A DNA stretch of 64,000 nt from Oscillospiraceae bacterium (GTDB lineage: Bacteria > Bacillota > Clostridia > Oscillospirales > Ruminococcaceae). Position 1 is the stretch's first letter, and each line of letters starts with the position of its first letter. Positions 1-8,391 of the stretch are shown one piece after another. The position numbers were made by a program, and so were the translations under genes. The stretch spans positions 47,226-111,225 of the forward strand of contig CABIYQ010000007.1 in assembly GCA_902362965.1 (NCBI GenBank), given 5' to 3'. The notes below the pieces were generated by a model. It was not told the DNA's origin. It did no database searches and saw only the letters and a list, made by a program, of their open reading frames with translations.

Positions 1-283
1 CTGTCAGCAACTCTTTTTTATGTTTAATCAAATAGTAAATACAAAATATCATTAATAAAGAAGTAATTCCAAGCAGAACCCATCTCATACCGCTGAAGCT
101 TCCGAAAACCGCACCGTCGTTTTCAAGATACGTAAGATTCAGTATTTTTGTATTTCCGATTTTTATAAATTCTTTTGACGGTTGTCCTTTAAGATTTTCA
201 ACTGCCCAATACTTTATAAGCTGATCTGCGCCCGTTAGTAAAGCAGCAGCAGAAAACGCTATTAATAATATAAAAATATTCAT
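1..283 (-). CDS. lspA: Signal peptidase II, N-terminal part (cut by window edge)
   Basis: The reverse strand from the ATG at 281-283 reads without a stop to the window edge (94 codons). The product starts with a hydrophobic helix, continues with a GADQLIKYW stretch, and carries an ENDGAVFGSFSG segment matching the family's conserved N-x-GA(A/V)F block. LspA cleaves lipoprotein signal peptides in the membrane; the catalytic aspartates would lie beyond the edge. A GAGAGGAAG ribosome site sits directly upstream. It is the last visible gene of the long minus-strand run and follows ileS, as in many bacteria (ileS-lspA). A terminator-like hairpin lies between the two genes. Identification rests on motif recognition. 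Confidence 0.85.
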   Translation of the reverse strand, partial: MNIFILLIAFSAAALLTGADQLIKYWAVENLKGQPSKEFIKIGNTKILNLTYLENDGAVFGSFSGMRWVLLGITSLLMIFCIYYLIKHKKELLT

Positions 284-305
284 CTTCCTCTCTAATAAAA
301 ATATA

Positions 306-331
306 ACTTGCCGCTCAGAGGAACGGCAAGT
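306..331 (-). terminator. Intrinsic terminator after ileS
   Basis: Perfect 8-bp stem ACTTGCCG / CGGCAAGT with a 10-nt loop. On the minus strand a T-rich stretch follows. It lies between the ileS stop and the lspA start, so it may reduce rather than abolish read-through into lspA. Confidence 0.75.
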
Positions 332-341
332 CATTATTTCT

Positions 342-3107
342 TTATTCAACTACTCCGGCACATCTATCACAAAGTGTCGGGTGTTCATTGCATCTGCCGA
401 CAGTTTCCGAATATACCCAGCATCTTTCGCATTTTTCACCTGTTGCCTTGACAACTTCAAATTGCGGCGACTCATTATCAGCCTTAACTACAGAAACTCC
501 GGAAACAATAAGAATTTCAGCAAGCTGGTCAGCTATAGCATTGTACTTTTCATACATATCACCACAGCAGTGAATAATAACATTAGCTTCAAGGGACTTA
601 CCGATAACCTTTTCATTACGCTTTTCTTCAAGAACCTTATTTACTGTTTCTCTTGTATTATAAATAAATTCCCACTTACCGATAAATTCATCACTGAACT
701 CAATTCCGGACTTTTCAGGCATTTCATTTAAGAATATGCTCTCAGCATTGTCTTTATTACAATGAGGCAGATAGCTCCAGATTTCTTCAGCTGTAAATGA
801 CATAATTGGTGCTATCAGTCTTGCAACGCCACTGAGAATACGATACATAGCCGTCTGTGCAGCACGTCTCTTTACAGATTTTTCACCCTCACAGTACAGT
901 CTGTCCTTAATAATATCAAGATAGAAGTTTGACATATCAGTTACACAGAAATTATGAATACTATGGAAAGCAATATGAAAATCAAATTCATTGTAACCGT
1001 TCTGAACCCTGTCAATAAGGCTGTCAAGACGCATCAATGCCCACTTATCAATTTCAAGAAGTTCATCGTCTGAAACGGCATCTTTATCAGGATCAAATCC
1101 TTCACCGTTTGAAATATTGCCAAGAATAAATCTTGCTGTATTTCTGATTTTCTTATATGCATCTGACAATTGTTTTAAAATCTCAGGAGATATTCTGATA
1201 TCCGAATGATAATCTGATGAAGCCACCCAGAGTCTAAGTATATCCGCACCATACTGATCTACAATTTCTGCCGGATCAATACCGTTGCCCAATGATTTGT
1301 GCATTGTTTTACCCTGACCGTCAACAACCCAGCCATGAGTGCAGACTGCTTTATAAGGAGCAGTTCCCTTATAAACTACTGATGTAAGCAATGATGACTG
1401 GAACCAACCTCTGTACTGGTCAGCACCCTCAAGATAAAGATCAGCAGGCCATGTCAATGAATCGTATTCGTCCATAACGGCAGTATGAGACACACCGCTG
1501 TCAAACCATACATCCATGATATCATATTCTTTTGTGAATTCTCCGCAGCCGCATTCGCATTTTACAGTGTCAGGAATAAATTCGCTTAATTCTCTTGTCC
1601 ACCATGCATCTGCACCTTCTTTACGGAACAAATCAGAAATTGCCTTGATTGTTTCATCGGTAACGATCGGTTTGCCGCAATCCTTGCAATATATGATAGG
1701 AATCGGTACGCCCCAAGTTCTCTGTCTGGAAATACACCAGTCGCTTCTGTCACGAACCATTCCCTTGATTCTGTCTTCACCCCATTCTGGGATCCACTTT
1801 ACGCTTTCAATAGCTTTTACAGCTTCGTCCTTAAACCCGTTTACCGAGCAGAACCACTGTTCAGTAGCACGATAGATAATAGGACTGTTACATCTCCAGC
1901 AGTGAGGATACTGGTGAGTGATATGCTGGCTTGCCAGAAGTGCGCCTGTTTCTTCAAGCTTTGCAGCTATTGCCTTATTGGCTTCATTAGTATCAAGACC
2001 TGCAAACTCTCCGGCTTCTTCTGTCTGTTTACCCTTTGCATCCACACATACAAGAATTCCGATATCATCATAATTCTTGCACACTTCAAAGTCCTCAACA
2101 CCGTAGCCTGGAGCGGTATGAACACAGCCGGTACCGCTTTCCAGTGTTACATGATCTCCCACGATAACAGGAGAAAGTCTGTCATAAAGCGGATGCTTTG
2201 TTTTTATATGTTCAAGTTCAGCGCCTGTAAAGGAACCAACTGTTGTATAATCTTCTATTCCGGCAGTTTCCATTGTAACCCTTACAAGCTCAGCCGCCAT
2301 CACATAATATTCGTCACCGTTTTTAACAAGGGTATATTCATACTCAGGCCCAAGACAAATTGCTAGGTTACCCGGAATTGTCCATGTAGTAGTAGTCCAG
2401 ATCACAAAATAAATTTTGCTTAAATCCAGTCCCATACCAGTAAACAGTCCCTTGTCATCGGTTACGTTGAATTTAACATAAATTGATGTACACGGATCGT
2501 TTGCATATTCGATTTCAGCTTCGGCAAGGGCAGTATTACAGTCAGGACACCAATAAACAGGCTTTAGACCCTTGTACATATATCCGTCCTTTGCCATTTT
2601 ACCAAAAACTTCAACCTGTCTTGCCTCATATTCCGGCTTAAGAGTAAGATACGGATCATCGTAATCTCCAAGACTTCCCAAACGTTTAAACTGTTCCATC
2701 TGGCTGTTTACATGCTTAAGAGCAAAGTTTTTACAATGCTTTCTCAGTTCAACCGGAGGGATCGCACCGTTTTCAACTCCGATATCCTTCATCGCCTTTA
2801 GCTCAATAGGAAGACCGTGCGTATCCCAACCGGGAACATAAGGCGCACAGTACCCGCTCATATTCTTCTGCTTTATAATAAAATCCTTTAAAGTTTTGTT
2901 AAGAGCTGTTCCCAGATGAATCTGACCGTTTGCATAAGGAGGACCGTCATGAAGAATATACTTCGGTTTCCCCTTATTATTTTCTATCATTTTATAATAC
3001 AGTCTATCATCTTCCCATTTTTTTAGGGTTTCAGGTTCTCTTTTCGGCAGATTTCCCCTCATGGGAAAATCTGTTTTCGGCAGATTTAATGTCTTGTTAT
3101 AATCCAT
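342..3107 (-). CDS. ileS: Isoleucyl-tRNA synthetase
   Basis: A 921-residue class I aminoacyl-tRNA synthetase that charges tRNA-Ile in the cytoplasm. The HIGH-type signature is HLGT (about residues 64-67, after HDGPPYANG). The KMSKS-type loop is MHKS within GKTMHKSLGN, near residue 600. The C-terminus holds the zinc-binding cysteines CERCW and CDRC typical of the bacterial type with a C-terminal zinc finger. Length fits the family (about 920-940). The ATG start lies 3 nt after the divIVA stop, with an AAGGAAGAA ribosome site inside divIVA, so the two genes are translated from one message. Placement after divIVA and ylmH is the common Firmicutes arrangement. Confidence 0.98.
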   Translation of the reverse strand: MDYNKTLNLPKTDFPMRGNLPKREPETLKKWEDDRLYYKMIENNKGKPKYILHDGPPYANGQIHLGTALNKTLKDFIIKQKNMSGYCAPYVPGWDTHGLPIELKAMKDIGVENGAIPPVELRKHCKNFALKHVNSQMEQFKRLGSLGDYDDPYLTLKPEYEARQVEVFGKMAKDGYMYKGLKPVYWCPDCNTALAEAEIEYANDPCTSIYVKFNVTDDKGLFTGMGLDLSKIYFVIWTTTTWTIPGNLAICLGPEYEYTLVKNGDEYYVMAAELVRVTMETAGIEDYTTVGSFTGAELEHIKTKHPLYDRLSPVIVGDHVTLESGTGCVHTAPGYGVEDFEVCKNYDDIGILVCVDAKGKQTEEAGEFAGLDTNEANKAIAAKLEETGALLASQHITHQYPHCWRCNSPIIYRATEQWFCSVNGFKDEAVKAIESVKWIPEWGEDRIKGMVRDRSDWCISRQRTWGVPIPIIYCKDCGKPIVTDETIKAISDLFRKEGADAWWTRELSEFIPDTVKCECGCGEFTKEYDIMDVWFDSGVSHTAVMDEYDSLTWPADLYLEGADQYRGWFQSSLLTSVVYKGTAPYKAVCTHGWVVDGQGKTMHKSLGNGIDPAEIVDQYGADILRLWVASSDYHSDIRISPEILKQLSDAYKKIRNTARFILGNISNGEGFDPDKDAVSDDELLEIDKWALMRLDSLIDRVQNGYNEFDFHIAFHSIHNFCVTDMSNFYLDIIKDRLYCEGEKSVKRRAAQTAMYRILSGVARLIAPIMSFTAEEIWSYLPHCNKDNAESIFLNEMPEKSGIEFSDEFIGKWEFIYNTRETVNKVLEEKRNEKVIGKSLEANVIIHCCGDMYEKYNAIADQLAEILIVSGVSVVKADNESPQFEVVKATGEKCERCWVYSETVGRCNEHPTLCDRCAGVVE

Positions 3108-3110
3108 CGC

Positions 3111-3800
3111 TTATACTTCTTCCTTTTCAGTTGTTGTAGTATTACCCGTATGGGAATTATTCTGACCAAACTGGAGGTCTGTAAACCTTGATTCATATAC
3201 TCCCTTTATAGTTCTTGCAGAAAAGCTTGACGTTGCAAACGGATCCGGCTGCGGCAATTCTTCTTCAGTCGTTTCGGTCTGTTCGGAATACTGAGACGTA
3301 TCCTCTTCATCAAGTTCAATCTCAGGCATAGCGGAAATCATTTCAAGATGAGTTTTATACATATCAAACAAGCTTTTCTTAAATTCAGAAACCTGCTTTT
3401 GCGCTTCTATAAGATTTTCCTTTTCTTTTGCAATTTCAGCACGGTTCTTTTCCATAGCCGCTTCATGCTGAACTGTTGCTTCGTCAAGTAAAATCTTTGC
3501 CTTTTCTTCAGCCTGTGCAATTATTTCATCTGCTTTTTCCTGAGCCTCTGCAACAACCTTATGTCCCTGCTTCTGCGCTCCCAGCAAAGCGTCCTTTAAT
3601 GCGTCCTCGTCCTGACGGTATTCTCTTACCTTATCGGCAAGTATCTGAATCTTACTGTGAAGGTCTTCCCTTTCAGCATCCAGTTCTTCAAATTCAGAAA
3701 TCAATTCAGCAAGAAAATCATCGATTTCCTCCTGCTTATATCCAAAAGCAGCTTTTTCAAATTTTCTTTCTCTTATATCACTTGCACTTATCAACGCCAC
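3111..3800 (-). CDS. divIVA: DivIVA-domain cell division / polarity protein
   Basis: A 229-residue protein. The N-terminal segment (ISASDIRERKFEKAAFGYKQEEIDDFL, first 30 residues) matches the DivIVA membrane-curvature-binding domain. A long, charged, alanine/glutamate-rich coiled coil follows to about residue 165. The tail is acidic and low in complexity. In Gram-positive bacteria DivIVA binds negatively curved membrane at septa and poles and recruits division or polar factors. It lies between ylmH and ileS in the same orientation, with 7-nt and 3-nt gaps, as in the sepF-ylmH-divIVA-ileS arrangement of Firmicutes. The C-terminal tail (from about residue 170) is not conserved and its role is unknown. 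Confidence 0.92.
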   Translation of the reverse strand: MALISASDIRERKFEKAAFGYKQEEIDDFLAELISEFEELDAEREDLHSKIQILADKVREYRQDEDALKDALLGAQKQGHKVVAEAQEKADEIIAQAEEKAKILLDEATVQHEAAMEKNRAEIAKEKENLIEAQKQVSEFKKSLFDMYKTHLEMISAMPEIELDEEDTSQYSEQTETTEEELPQPDPFATSSFSARTIKGVYESRFTDLQFGQNNSHTGNTTTTEKEEV

Positions 3801-3807
3801 TCACCTC

Positions 3808-4572
3808 TTAACAATATTTACACAAAGTTATGTGTATTCTGCCTTTCTTTGTGATGCCTGAAATTTCTTCAAGCCTGTATTTTCCAAAACCCTTAACAGA
3901 AATAATATCTCCCTGCGACAAATTAAATGAACTGTCGTATTTAAGAAAATAATTTACTTCCGCACCAATTCCTTTTATTATTCCTGCAGTCCGGCTTCGG
4001 CTCATATTCAAAGCGAGACTAAGAACACCGTCAAGCCTTAAAGACGCAACAGTTCCTTTAATTTCTTTGAATTCCTGAACCTTTTTCAATACCGTACCGC
4101 ATTCATCTGAGACTTTTACGCCAACAGAGCCCATTTTCCTGATATCGCTTTTAATAACATTCCCAACAGAATCAGAAACTGCGATCTGTGCCGTTCCGTC
4201 GCCAATTACAATGTCGCCTACAGTTTCACGCTTTATCTGCAAAGCCATTATTGCTCCGAGAAAGTCTCTGTGTGTAAGTTTATTTTCCTTTCGATAAGAA
4301 AATGTCAGACAAGTCATAGGAAAATCACTGTTTTCAGGCTGATAATATTCTTTAAACACACAAAGCATTTTTCTTTCTGCATTTTCAAATAATCCGTAAA
4401 AGCAGTAATTATCATACATCAGTCTTTTCAGTTCTGCCTCAGCCAATACACATTCGCGGGCATTCAGAAAAGAAGAATAAACCGATCCTCTTTTTTCTGC
4501 AAGTCTTATCATATCGTTAATTCTGGAAACAAGCCGCTTACTTTCATCCGCTGCTGAAATGTTATCACTCAT
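3808..4572 (-). CDS. ylmH: YlmH-type S4-domain RNA-binding protein
   Basis: A 254-residue protein with a YlmH-type central region and a C-terminal S4 RNA-binding domain (about residues 180-245, including SLALNMSRSRTAGIIKGIGAEVN). In Bacillus the homologue (RqcP2) binds the 50S subunit and takes part in ribosome-associated quality control; applying that role here is inference from family. The gene sits between sepF (3-nt gap) and divIVA (7-nt gap), the classical genomic location. No truncation is visible and the length is normal for the family. Confidence 0.9.
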   Translation of the reverse strand: MSDNISAADESKRLVSRINDMIRLAEKRGSVYSSFLNARECVLAEAELKRLMYDNYCFYGLFENAERKMLCVFKEYYQPENSDFPMTCLTFSYRKENKLTHRDFLGAIMALQIKRETVGDIVIGDGTAQIAVSDSVGNVIKSDIRKMGSVGVKVSDECGTVLKKVQEFKEIKGTVASLRLDGVLSLALNMSRSRTAGIIKGIGAEVNYFLKYDSSFNLSQGDIISVKGFGKYRLEEISGITKKGRIHITLCKYC

Positions 4573-4575
4573 CTA

Positions 4576-5067
4576 TCAGATAATCACTCCATTGTTCTCC
4601 AACTCCCCCACAAGATCTTCTCCTATAAATCCGACATTGTAAGGAGTTATAATATATGTCATATTAGCAACAGGTTTCAGGCTTCCGCCGTTTGCATAAG
4701 CAACGCCTACAAGAAAATCAATTATTCTTCTTTTGTTTTCAGCGGACGCTGTTTCAAGATTAAGCACAACAGTTTTTTTAGCAATCAGATGATCTGCGAT
4801 CTGTTTTGCATCAGTAAAGACCTCCGGTTTAACAAGTACTACCTGAAGCTGTGCTGTTGCCTGAATGTTTACAACCTTGTTGCTTCTTTTTTCTTCATCA
4901 CTGTCAAAGCGTTCTGCTCTGTAGCTTCTGCTTCCCTCATAATCGCTGTCTCTTTCAGAAGAATGTCCGCTGCCGCTGTACTGTCTGCTGCGTGACATTT
5001 CCTCATACTGTTCATCGCCTTCCTCCGGCGGTACAAAAAAATCCTTAATGTTCTTAAAAATATCCAT
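4576..5067 (-). CDS. sepF: Cell division protein SepF
   Basis: A 163-residue protein. It has an N-terminal amphipathic segment (MDIFKNIKDFFV) likely to touch the membrane, a charged Ser/Arg/Glu-rich linker to about residue 68, and a C-terminal SepF domain (VVLVKPEVFTDAKQIADHL onward) ending in the glycine-containing strands that form the polymer core. SepF bundles FtsZ filaments and tethers them to the membrane. The ribosome site GGAGAACGGAG precedes the ATG. It follows yggS, as in the ylmE-sepF order of Firmicutes, with an 88-nt spacer in which no separate promoter is evident. Confidence 0.93.
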   Translation of the reverse strand: MDIFKNIKDFFVPPEEGDEQYEEMSRSRQYSGSGHSSERDSDYEGSRSYRAERFDSDEEKRSNKVVNIQATAQLQVVLVKPEVFTDAKQIADHLIAKKTVVLNLETASAENKRRIIDFLVGVAYANGGSLKPVANMTYIITPYNVGFIGEDLVGELENNGVII

Positions 5068-5155
5068 ATTCTCCGTTCTCCTATCTCCGCACTGCTTTAA
5101 ACAGTTTTATTAAAATCACATCTATGCACTGTAAAAGCGCATAAAAAACGGCATA

Positions 5156-5851
5156 TTACTTATAGATTCTGGGTCCAAAAAGTCCCCTGCCGATTCTTAT
5201 TAAATTTGAACCATACTGAATTGCTTTAATATAATCATTTGACATTCCCATTGAAAGAATGTCCATATTTATATTATCTATGTTTTCACTTGAAATGTCA
5301 ATATATAATTGCTGCATATCGCATAAAAATTTTTCAGCATTTTCAGCCGGCGGAATAGCCATAAGTCCGCAAACCTTTATATTCTTCATTTCAGCGGCTT
5401 CATACAGTAGTTCCCTGAGAAAAGATCTGCCAACACCGCCTTTAGAAGCCTCATCACCTATATTTACCTCAATAAGTATATCCTGAATTTTTCCCAGTCT
5501 TTGCGCTTGCCTGTCCACTTCAGCTGCAAGCTTTGCGCTGTCAACCGACTGTATAACTGAAACACTGTCAATTATATATTTTACCTTATTTGTCTGTAAA
5601 TGTCCAATAAAATGAACATCTGTATTCTTACTGTAAAATTCTTTTTTTGCCATATATTCCTGAACACGGTTTTCACCCAAAAGTCCTATACCCAGTCCTA
5701 TTGCATGATTAACGGCTTGAGGATCAACAGTCTTCGTAACCGCCATAATATCAATATGTTCATTGGAATTTCTGTACTTAGCAAAAGCTTCCTGAACATT
5801 ATAAGCTATTTTCTTATAATTTTCATCAATATAGCTGAAATCAGTTTCCAT
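5156..5851 (-). CDS. yggS: PLP homeostasis protein, YggS/PLPBP family
   Basis: A 231-residue alanine-racemase-fold protein binding pyridoxal phosphate through the lysine in the AVTKTVD motif. HFIGHLQTNKVK and the GMSNDY(I)KAI block are family hallmarks. It buffers PLP and affects amino-acid metabolism; no enzyme activity is established for the family. I chose the ATG at 5849-5851, 9 nt after an AGGTG ribosome site, over the in-frame GTG four codons upstream, which abuts that site. The start overlaps the end of the HlyD-like gene by 11 nt, so translation is probably coupled. It corresponds to Bacillus ylmE, upstream of sepF. Confidence 0.93.
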   Translation of the reverse strand: METDFSYIDENYKKIAYNVQEAFAKYRNSNEHIDIMAVTKTVDPQAVNHAIGLGIGLLGENRVQEYMAKKEFYSKNTDVHFIGHLQTNKVKYIIDSVSVIQSVDSAKLAAEVDRQAQRLGKIQDILIEVNIGDEASKGGVGRSFLRELLYEAAEMKNIKVCGLMAIPPAENAEKFLCDMQQLYIDISSENIDNINMDILSMGMSNDYIKAIQYGSNLIRIGRGLFGPRIYK

Positions 5852-7091
5852 CAGCGTCAACACCTTCCACTACTATATCATCATAAAGCGAAACATAATC
5901 GCTTCCTGCATTCATAGAGGACAAAACATAATTGTTTCCTTCGTATACCACGTCAAGCTTTTTGAAATTTATTTGTTCTCCAAGCTTTACATAAACGCCT
6001 TTACAGTTTACTGTTTTTGTAGTTTTCTCGCCGGTTTCTTCATCTACGACAGTTTCCTCAATATCCTTGAACCTAATAGCTTTTCTTGATACCTTAATGC
6101 CCTCGTATTCGCCTTTAATCATTTCAACCTGTTCTGTCCTGTGCTGAACAAGATCATAAGTAAGCTCATCGCACTTAACTATCACGATACTTTGACCGGG
6201 AATTTTAGTATCCCTTATATCAAAAATCGTACCCTCAACCGTATCGGACGTAGACTGAAATTTCAGCTTAACATCTTCTTCAAGAGAAAACTGAGCTTCT
6301 CTGTTGTCAATGATTCCTGCGGCGTACCACTCATAGCCGTCAATCAATTTTCCGACTATATTTCCTTCGTCAACCGGACCGCTGTCCTTTACGCTGCCTA
6401 TAAGCTCAGGAGTAATACTGCTGAGCTTGTCCATAGTCAGTTCTTCTTCGTAACCGTCTGCATAGCTTACAAAATAAGCCGATCTATCAGACACGATACT
6501 ATCAAGAGGAACGGTTTCAGTTGATTTTAATTGAGCAATCTGATTATTCAGATCAGTCATACGTTTTGTAAAATCAGAAGCTGAGTCTGTTACAAGCTGA
6601 TAAGTACTAAGCAATACAGCAAGTTCATCTCTTTTAGAGGAAATATCCTCAATATTACCGGATTCTCTGTCGCTTATTATGCTTCTGTACTTTTCATCAA
6701 TAAGAGTTGCCAGGTTAGACGGCTGAGCAGATTCAATAGTACCCGGATTCTGGATTTTCTTAAGAATACTAAGCTGATTGTTAATATCGTCAATTTTCTG
6801 CTTGACATCAATCTGGCTTTCATCAGCATAGATTTCGGCAATTACAGACCCTTTGCCAAGCTTTCCTCCGTCCGGGACTTCGTAGCTTACAACACCGTTT
6901 CCGCTGTAACGCACTACTTCTTCATTTCTTATATAAATTGCCTTAAAAGAAACAGAATCATCAGCCTCTGCATAAGTAGCGGTTTCGGTTTTGTATTCTT
7001 CATCATTCAAATGAATAATAACGCTCAGCAGAGAAGTTGTTATACAGATTAAAAGCAATACGCTTAAAATTCTGGAAGTAGCCGAATTCAT
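5841..7091 (-). CDS. HlyD-like membrane-fusion / adaptor protein
   Basis: A 416-residue protein with one N-terminal transmembrane helix (about residues 7-26) and a long extracytoplasmic part. It contains a lipoyl-like half motif (NGVVSYEVPDGGKLGKGSVIAEIYA), a coiled-coil hairpin (about residues 80-190) and a C-terminal beta-rich region. This is the layout of HlyD/AcrA adaptor proteins, but no partner transporter is nearby. It lies between hfq and yggS and overlaps yggS by 11 nt, so it is expressed with the division genes. Its substrate is unknown. A role at the envelope during division is only a guess from context. Confidence 0.7.
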   Translation of the reverse strand: MNSATSRILSVLLLICITTSLLSVIIHLNDEEYKTETATYAEADDSVSFKAIYIRNEEVVRYSGNGVVSYEVPDGGKLGKGSVIAEIYADESQIDVKQKIDDINNQLSILKKIQNPGTIESAQPSNLATLIDEKYRSIISDRESGNIEDISSKRDELAVLLSTYQLVTDSASDFTKRMTDLNNQIAQLKSTETVPLDSIVSDRSAYFVSYADGYEEELTMDKLSSITPELIGSVKDSGPVDEGNIVGKLIDGYEWYAAGIIDNREAQFSLEEDVKLKFQSTSDTVEGTIFDIRDTKIPGQSIVIVKCDELTYDLVQHRTEQVEMIKGEYEGIKVSRKAIRFKDIEETVVDEETGEKTTKTVNCKGVYVKLGEQINFKKLDVVYEGNNYVLSSMNAGSDYVSLYDDIVVEGVDADGN

Positions 7092-7102
7092 TTATTTCTC
7101 CC

Positions 7103-7345
7103 TTACTGTTCCGCCTTTTCAGACCCATCAAGAATAGGTATAGGCTTAACAGGACAAATTGTGGAAATAGCATGCTTATAAACAAGATTCTGCTTTCCCT
7201 CGCAATCCAGAATAACGACATAATTGTCAAATCCTCTTACTATACCTTTGAACTGAAAACCATTTGTAAGATAAATAGTCACCGGTATTTTATCTTTTCT
7301 GGCCTGATTAAGAAATACATCCTGCAAATTAAGAATTTTGTTCAT
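7103..7345 (-). CDS. hfq: RNA chaperone Hfq
   Basis: An 80-residue Sm-fold protein. The Sm1 segment ([15 protein letters not shown]) and Sm2 signature (VYKHAIST) are clear, and the N-terminal [20 protein letters not shown] is typical of Hfq. It forms a hexameric ring that binds small RNAs and mRNAs. The start has an AAGGGGTG ribosome site. The location just downstream of miaA matches the widespread miaA-hfq linkage. A 103-nt leader separates it from miaA and contains a 7-bp hairpin (7398-7418) that could matter for expression. Confidence 0.96.
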   Translation of the reverse strand: MNKILNLQDVFLNQARKDKIPVTIYLTNGFQFKGIVRGFDNYVVILDCEGKQNLVYKHAISTICPVKPIPILDGSEKAEQ

Positions 7346-7397
7346 GGTAACACCCCTTATAAATATTGTGTTTTTTCAAAACATTTGTTTATCTGTT

Positions 7398-7418
7398 TTT
7401 TCGGTTATTACCCGAAAA
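7398..7418 (-). promoter_or_regulatory. Hairpin in the miaA-hfq spacer
   Basis: Perfect 7-bp stem TTTTCGG / CCGAAAA with a 7-nt loop, about 55 nt upstream of the hfq start. No T-run follows on the minus strand, so it is not a good terminator. It may be an mRNA structural element. Confidence 0.35.
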
Positions 7419-7448
7419 CGTATGTAAAAATACTTATTTTATATTATA

Positions 7449-8390
7449 TCACAAACTCAACGCTTTGGCTATATTTTTTTTACAATTATCAAAAAATTTC
7501 TCTTTATTGTCAAATTCATCTAACATTAACCACTGAATTTTTGCATTTTTCCTAAACCAAGTCAGCTGACGCTTTGCATAACGTCTGGTTTCCTGCTTAA
7601 TTTTATCAATACAGGTCTGTAGATCCGCTCTGTTTTCAAAATACGGAATCAATTCCTTATAACCTATAGCATTAGCAGCAGTTCTCATTTCACCTGATTC
7701 AAAAACTTTTCTGGACTCTTCAACAAGTCCATTTTCCACCATTATATCTACACGCCGATTGATTTTATCATAAAGCTTTTGTCTGTCATGATAATTCAAT
7801 CCGATTATTACCGATTCATAAGGAGACTCAACAAGGCGGCTTTCAGCTTTATATTCACTAAGCTTTCGTCCTGTAATTTCATAAACCTCCAAAGCACGTA
7901 TCACACGTACCAGATTATTAGGATGAAGCTCAGCGGCAGTTTCAGGATCACATTTTTCAAGCCGTTCAAAAAGCTTATCATTACCAAACTCGGCTGCTTC
8001 CTGTTCCAGCTTTTGTCTGATATCCAAATCGGATTTTATATCCGGAAATTGAATATTGTCAATCAGAGAGGAAATATAAAGTCCCGTTCCGCCGACTATT
8101 ACAGGCAAACGACCACGTTTATGAATCTCATTTATTTTTTCATTAGCCAGTTCCACATAATCTGCTACGCTGAACGCTCTGTCACGCTCCAGAAAGTCAA
8201 TAAGATGATGAGGAATACCGCCCATTTCCTCCTGTGTCGGCTTCGCAGTCGCAATATCCATACCCTTATATATCTGCATAGAATCTGCAGAAATCACTTC
8301 TCCGTCAAACGACTTGGCAATTTCAACGCCCAATTCAGTTTTTCCCGAAGCGGTAGGACCTGCAATAACAGCAATTTTTATTTTTTCCAT
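7449..8390 (-). CDS. miaA: tRNA dimethylallyltransferase
   Basis: A 313-residue enzyme that adds a dimethylallyl group to A37 of tRNAs reading UNN codons. It is the first step toward the ms2i6A made with MiaB, encoded in the same run. The P-loop GPTASGKTELG is at residues 10-20, followed by the DSMQIYKGMDIATAKPT block and the substrate-binding region RRLVESPYE-type sequence. Length is normal. The start is 2 nt from the mutL stop, so the genes are tightly coupled. The C-terminus (KRQLTWFRKNAKIQWL) is typical. Confidence 0.97.
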   Translation of the reverse strand: MEKIKIAVIAGPTASGKTELGVEIAKSFDGEVISADSMQIYKGMDIATAKPTQEEMGGIPHHLIDFLERDRAFSVADYVELANEKINEIHKRGRLPVIVGGTGLYISSLIDNIQFPDIKSDLDIRQKLEQEAAEFGNDKLFERLEKCDPETAAELHPNNLVRVIRALEVYEITGRKLSEYKAESRLVESPYESVIIGLNYHDRQKLYDKINRRVDIMVENGLVEESRKVFESGEMRTAANAIGYKELIPYFENRADLQTCIDKIKQETRRYAKRQLTWFRKNAKIQWLMLDEFDNKEKFFDNCKKNIAKALSL

Positions 8391-8391
8391 T

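Noticed and set aside
1902..2366. 154-codon plus-strand frame
   Set aside because: Lies antisense inside ileS; Cys/Ile/Phe-rich composition typical of shadow frames.
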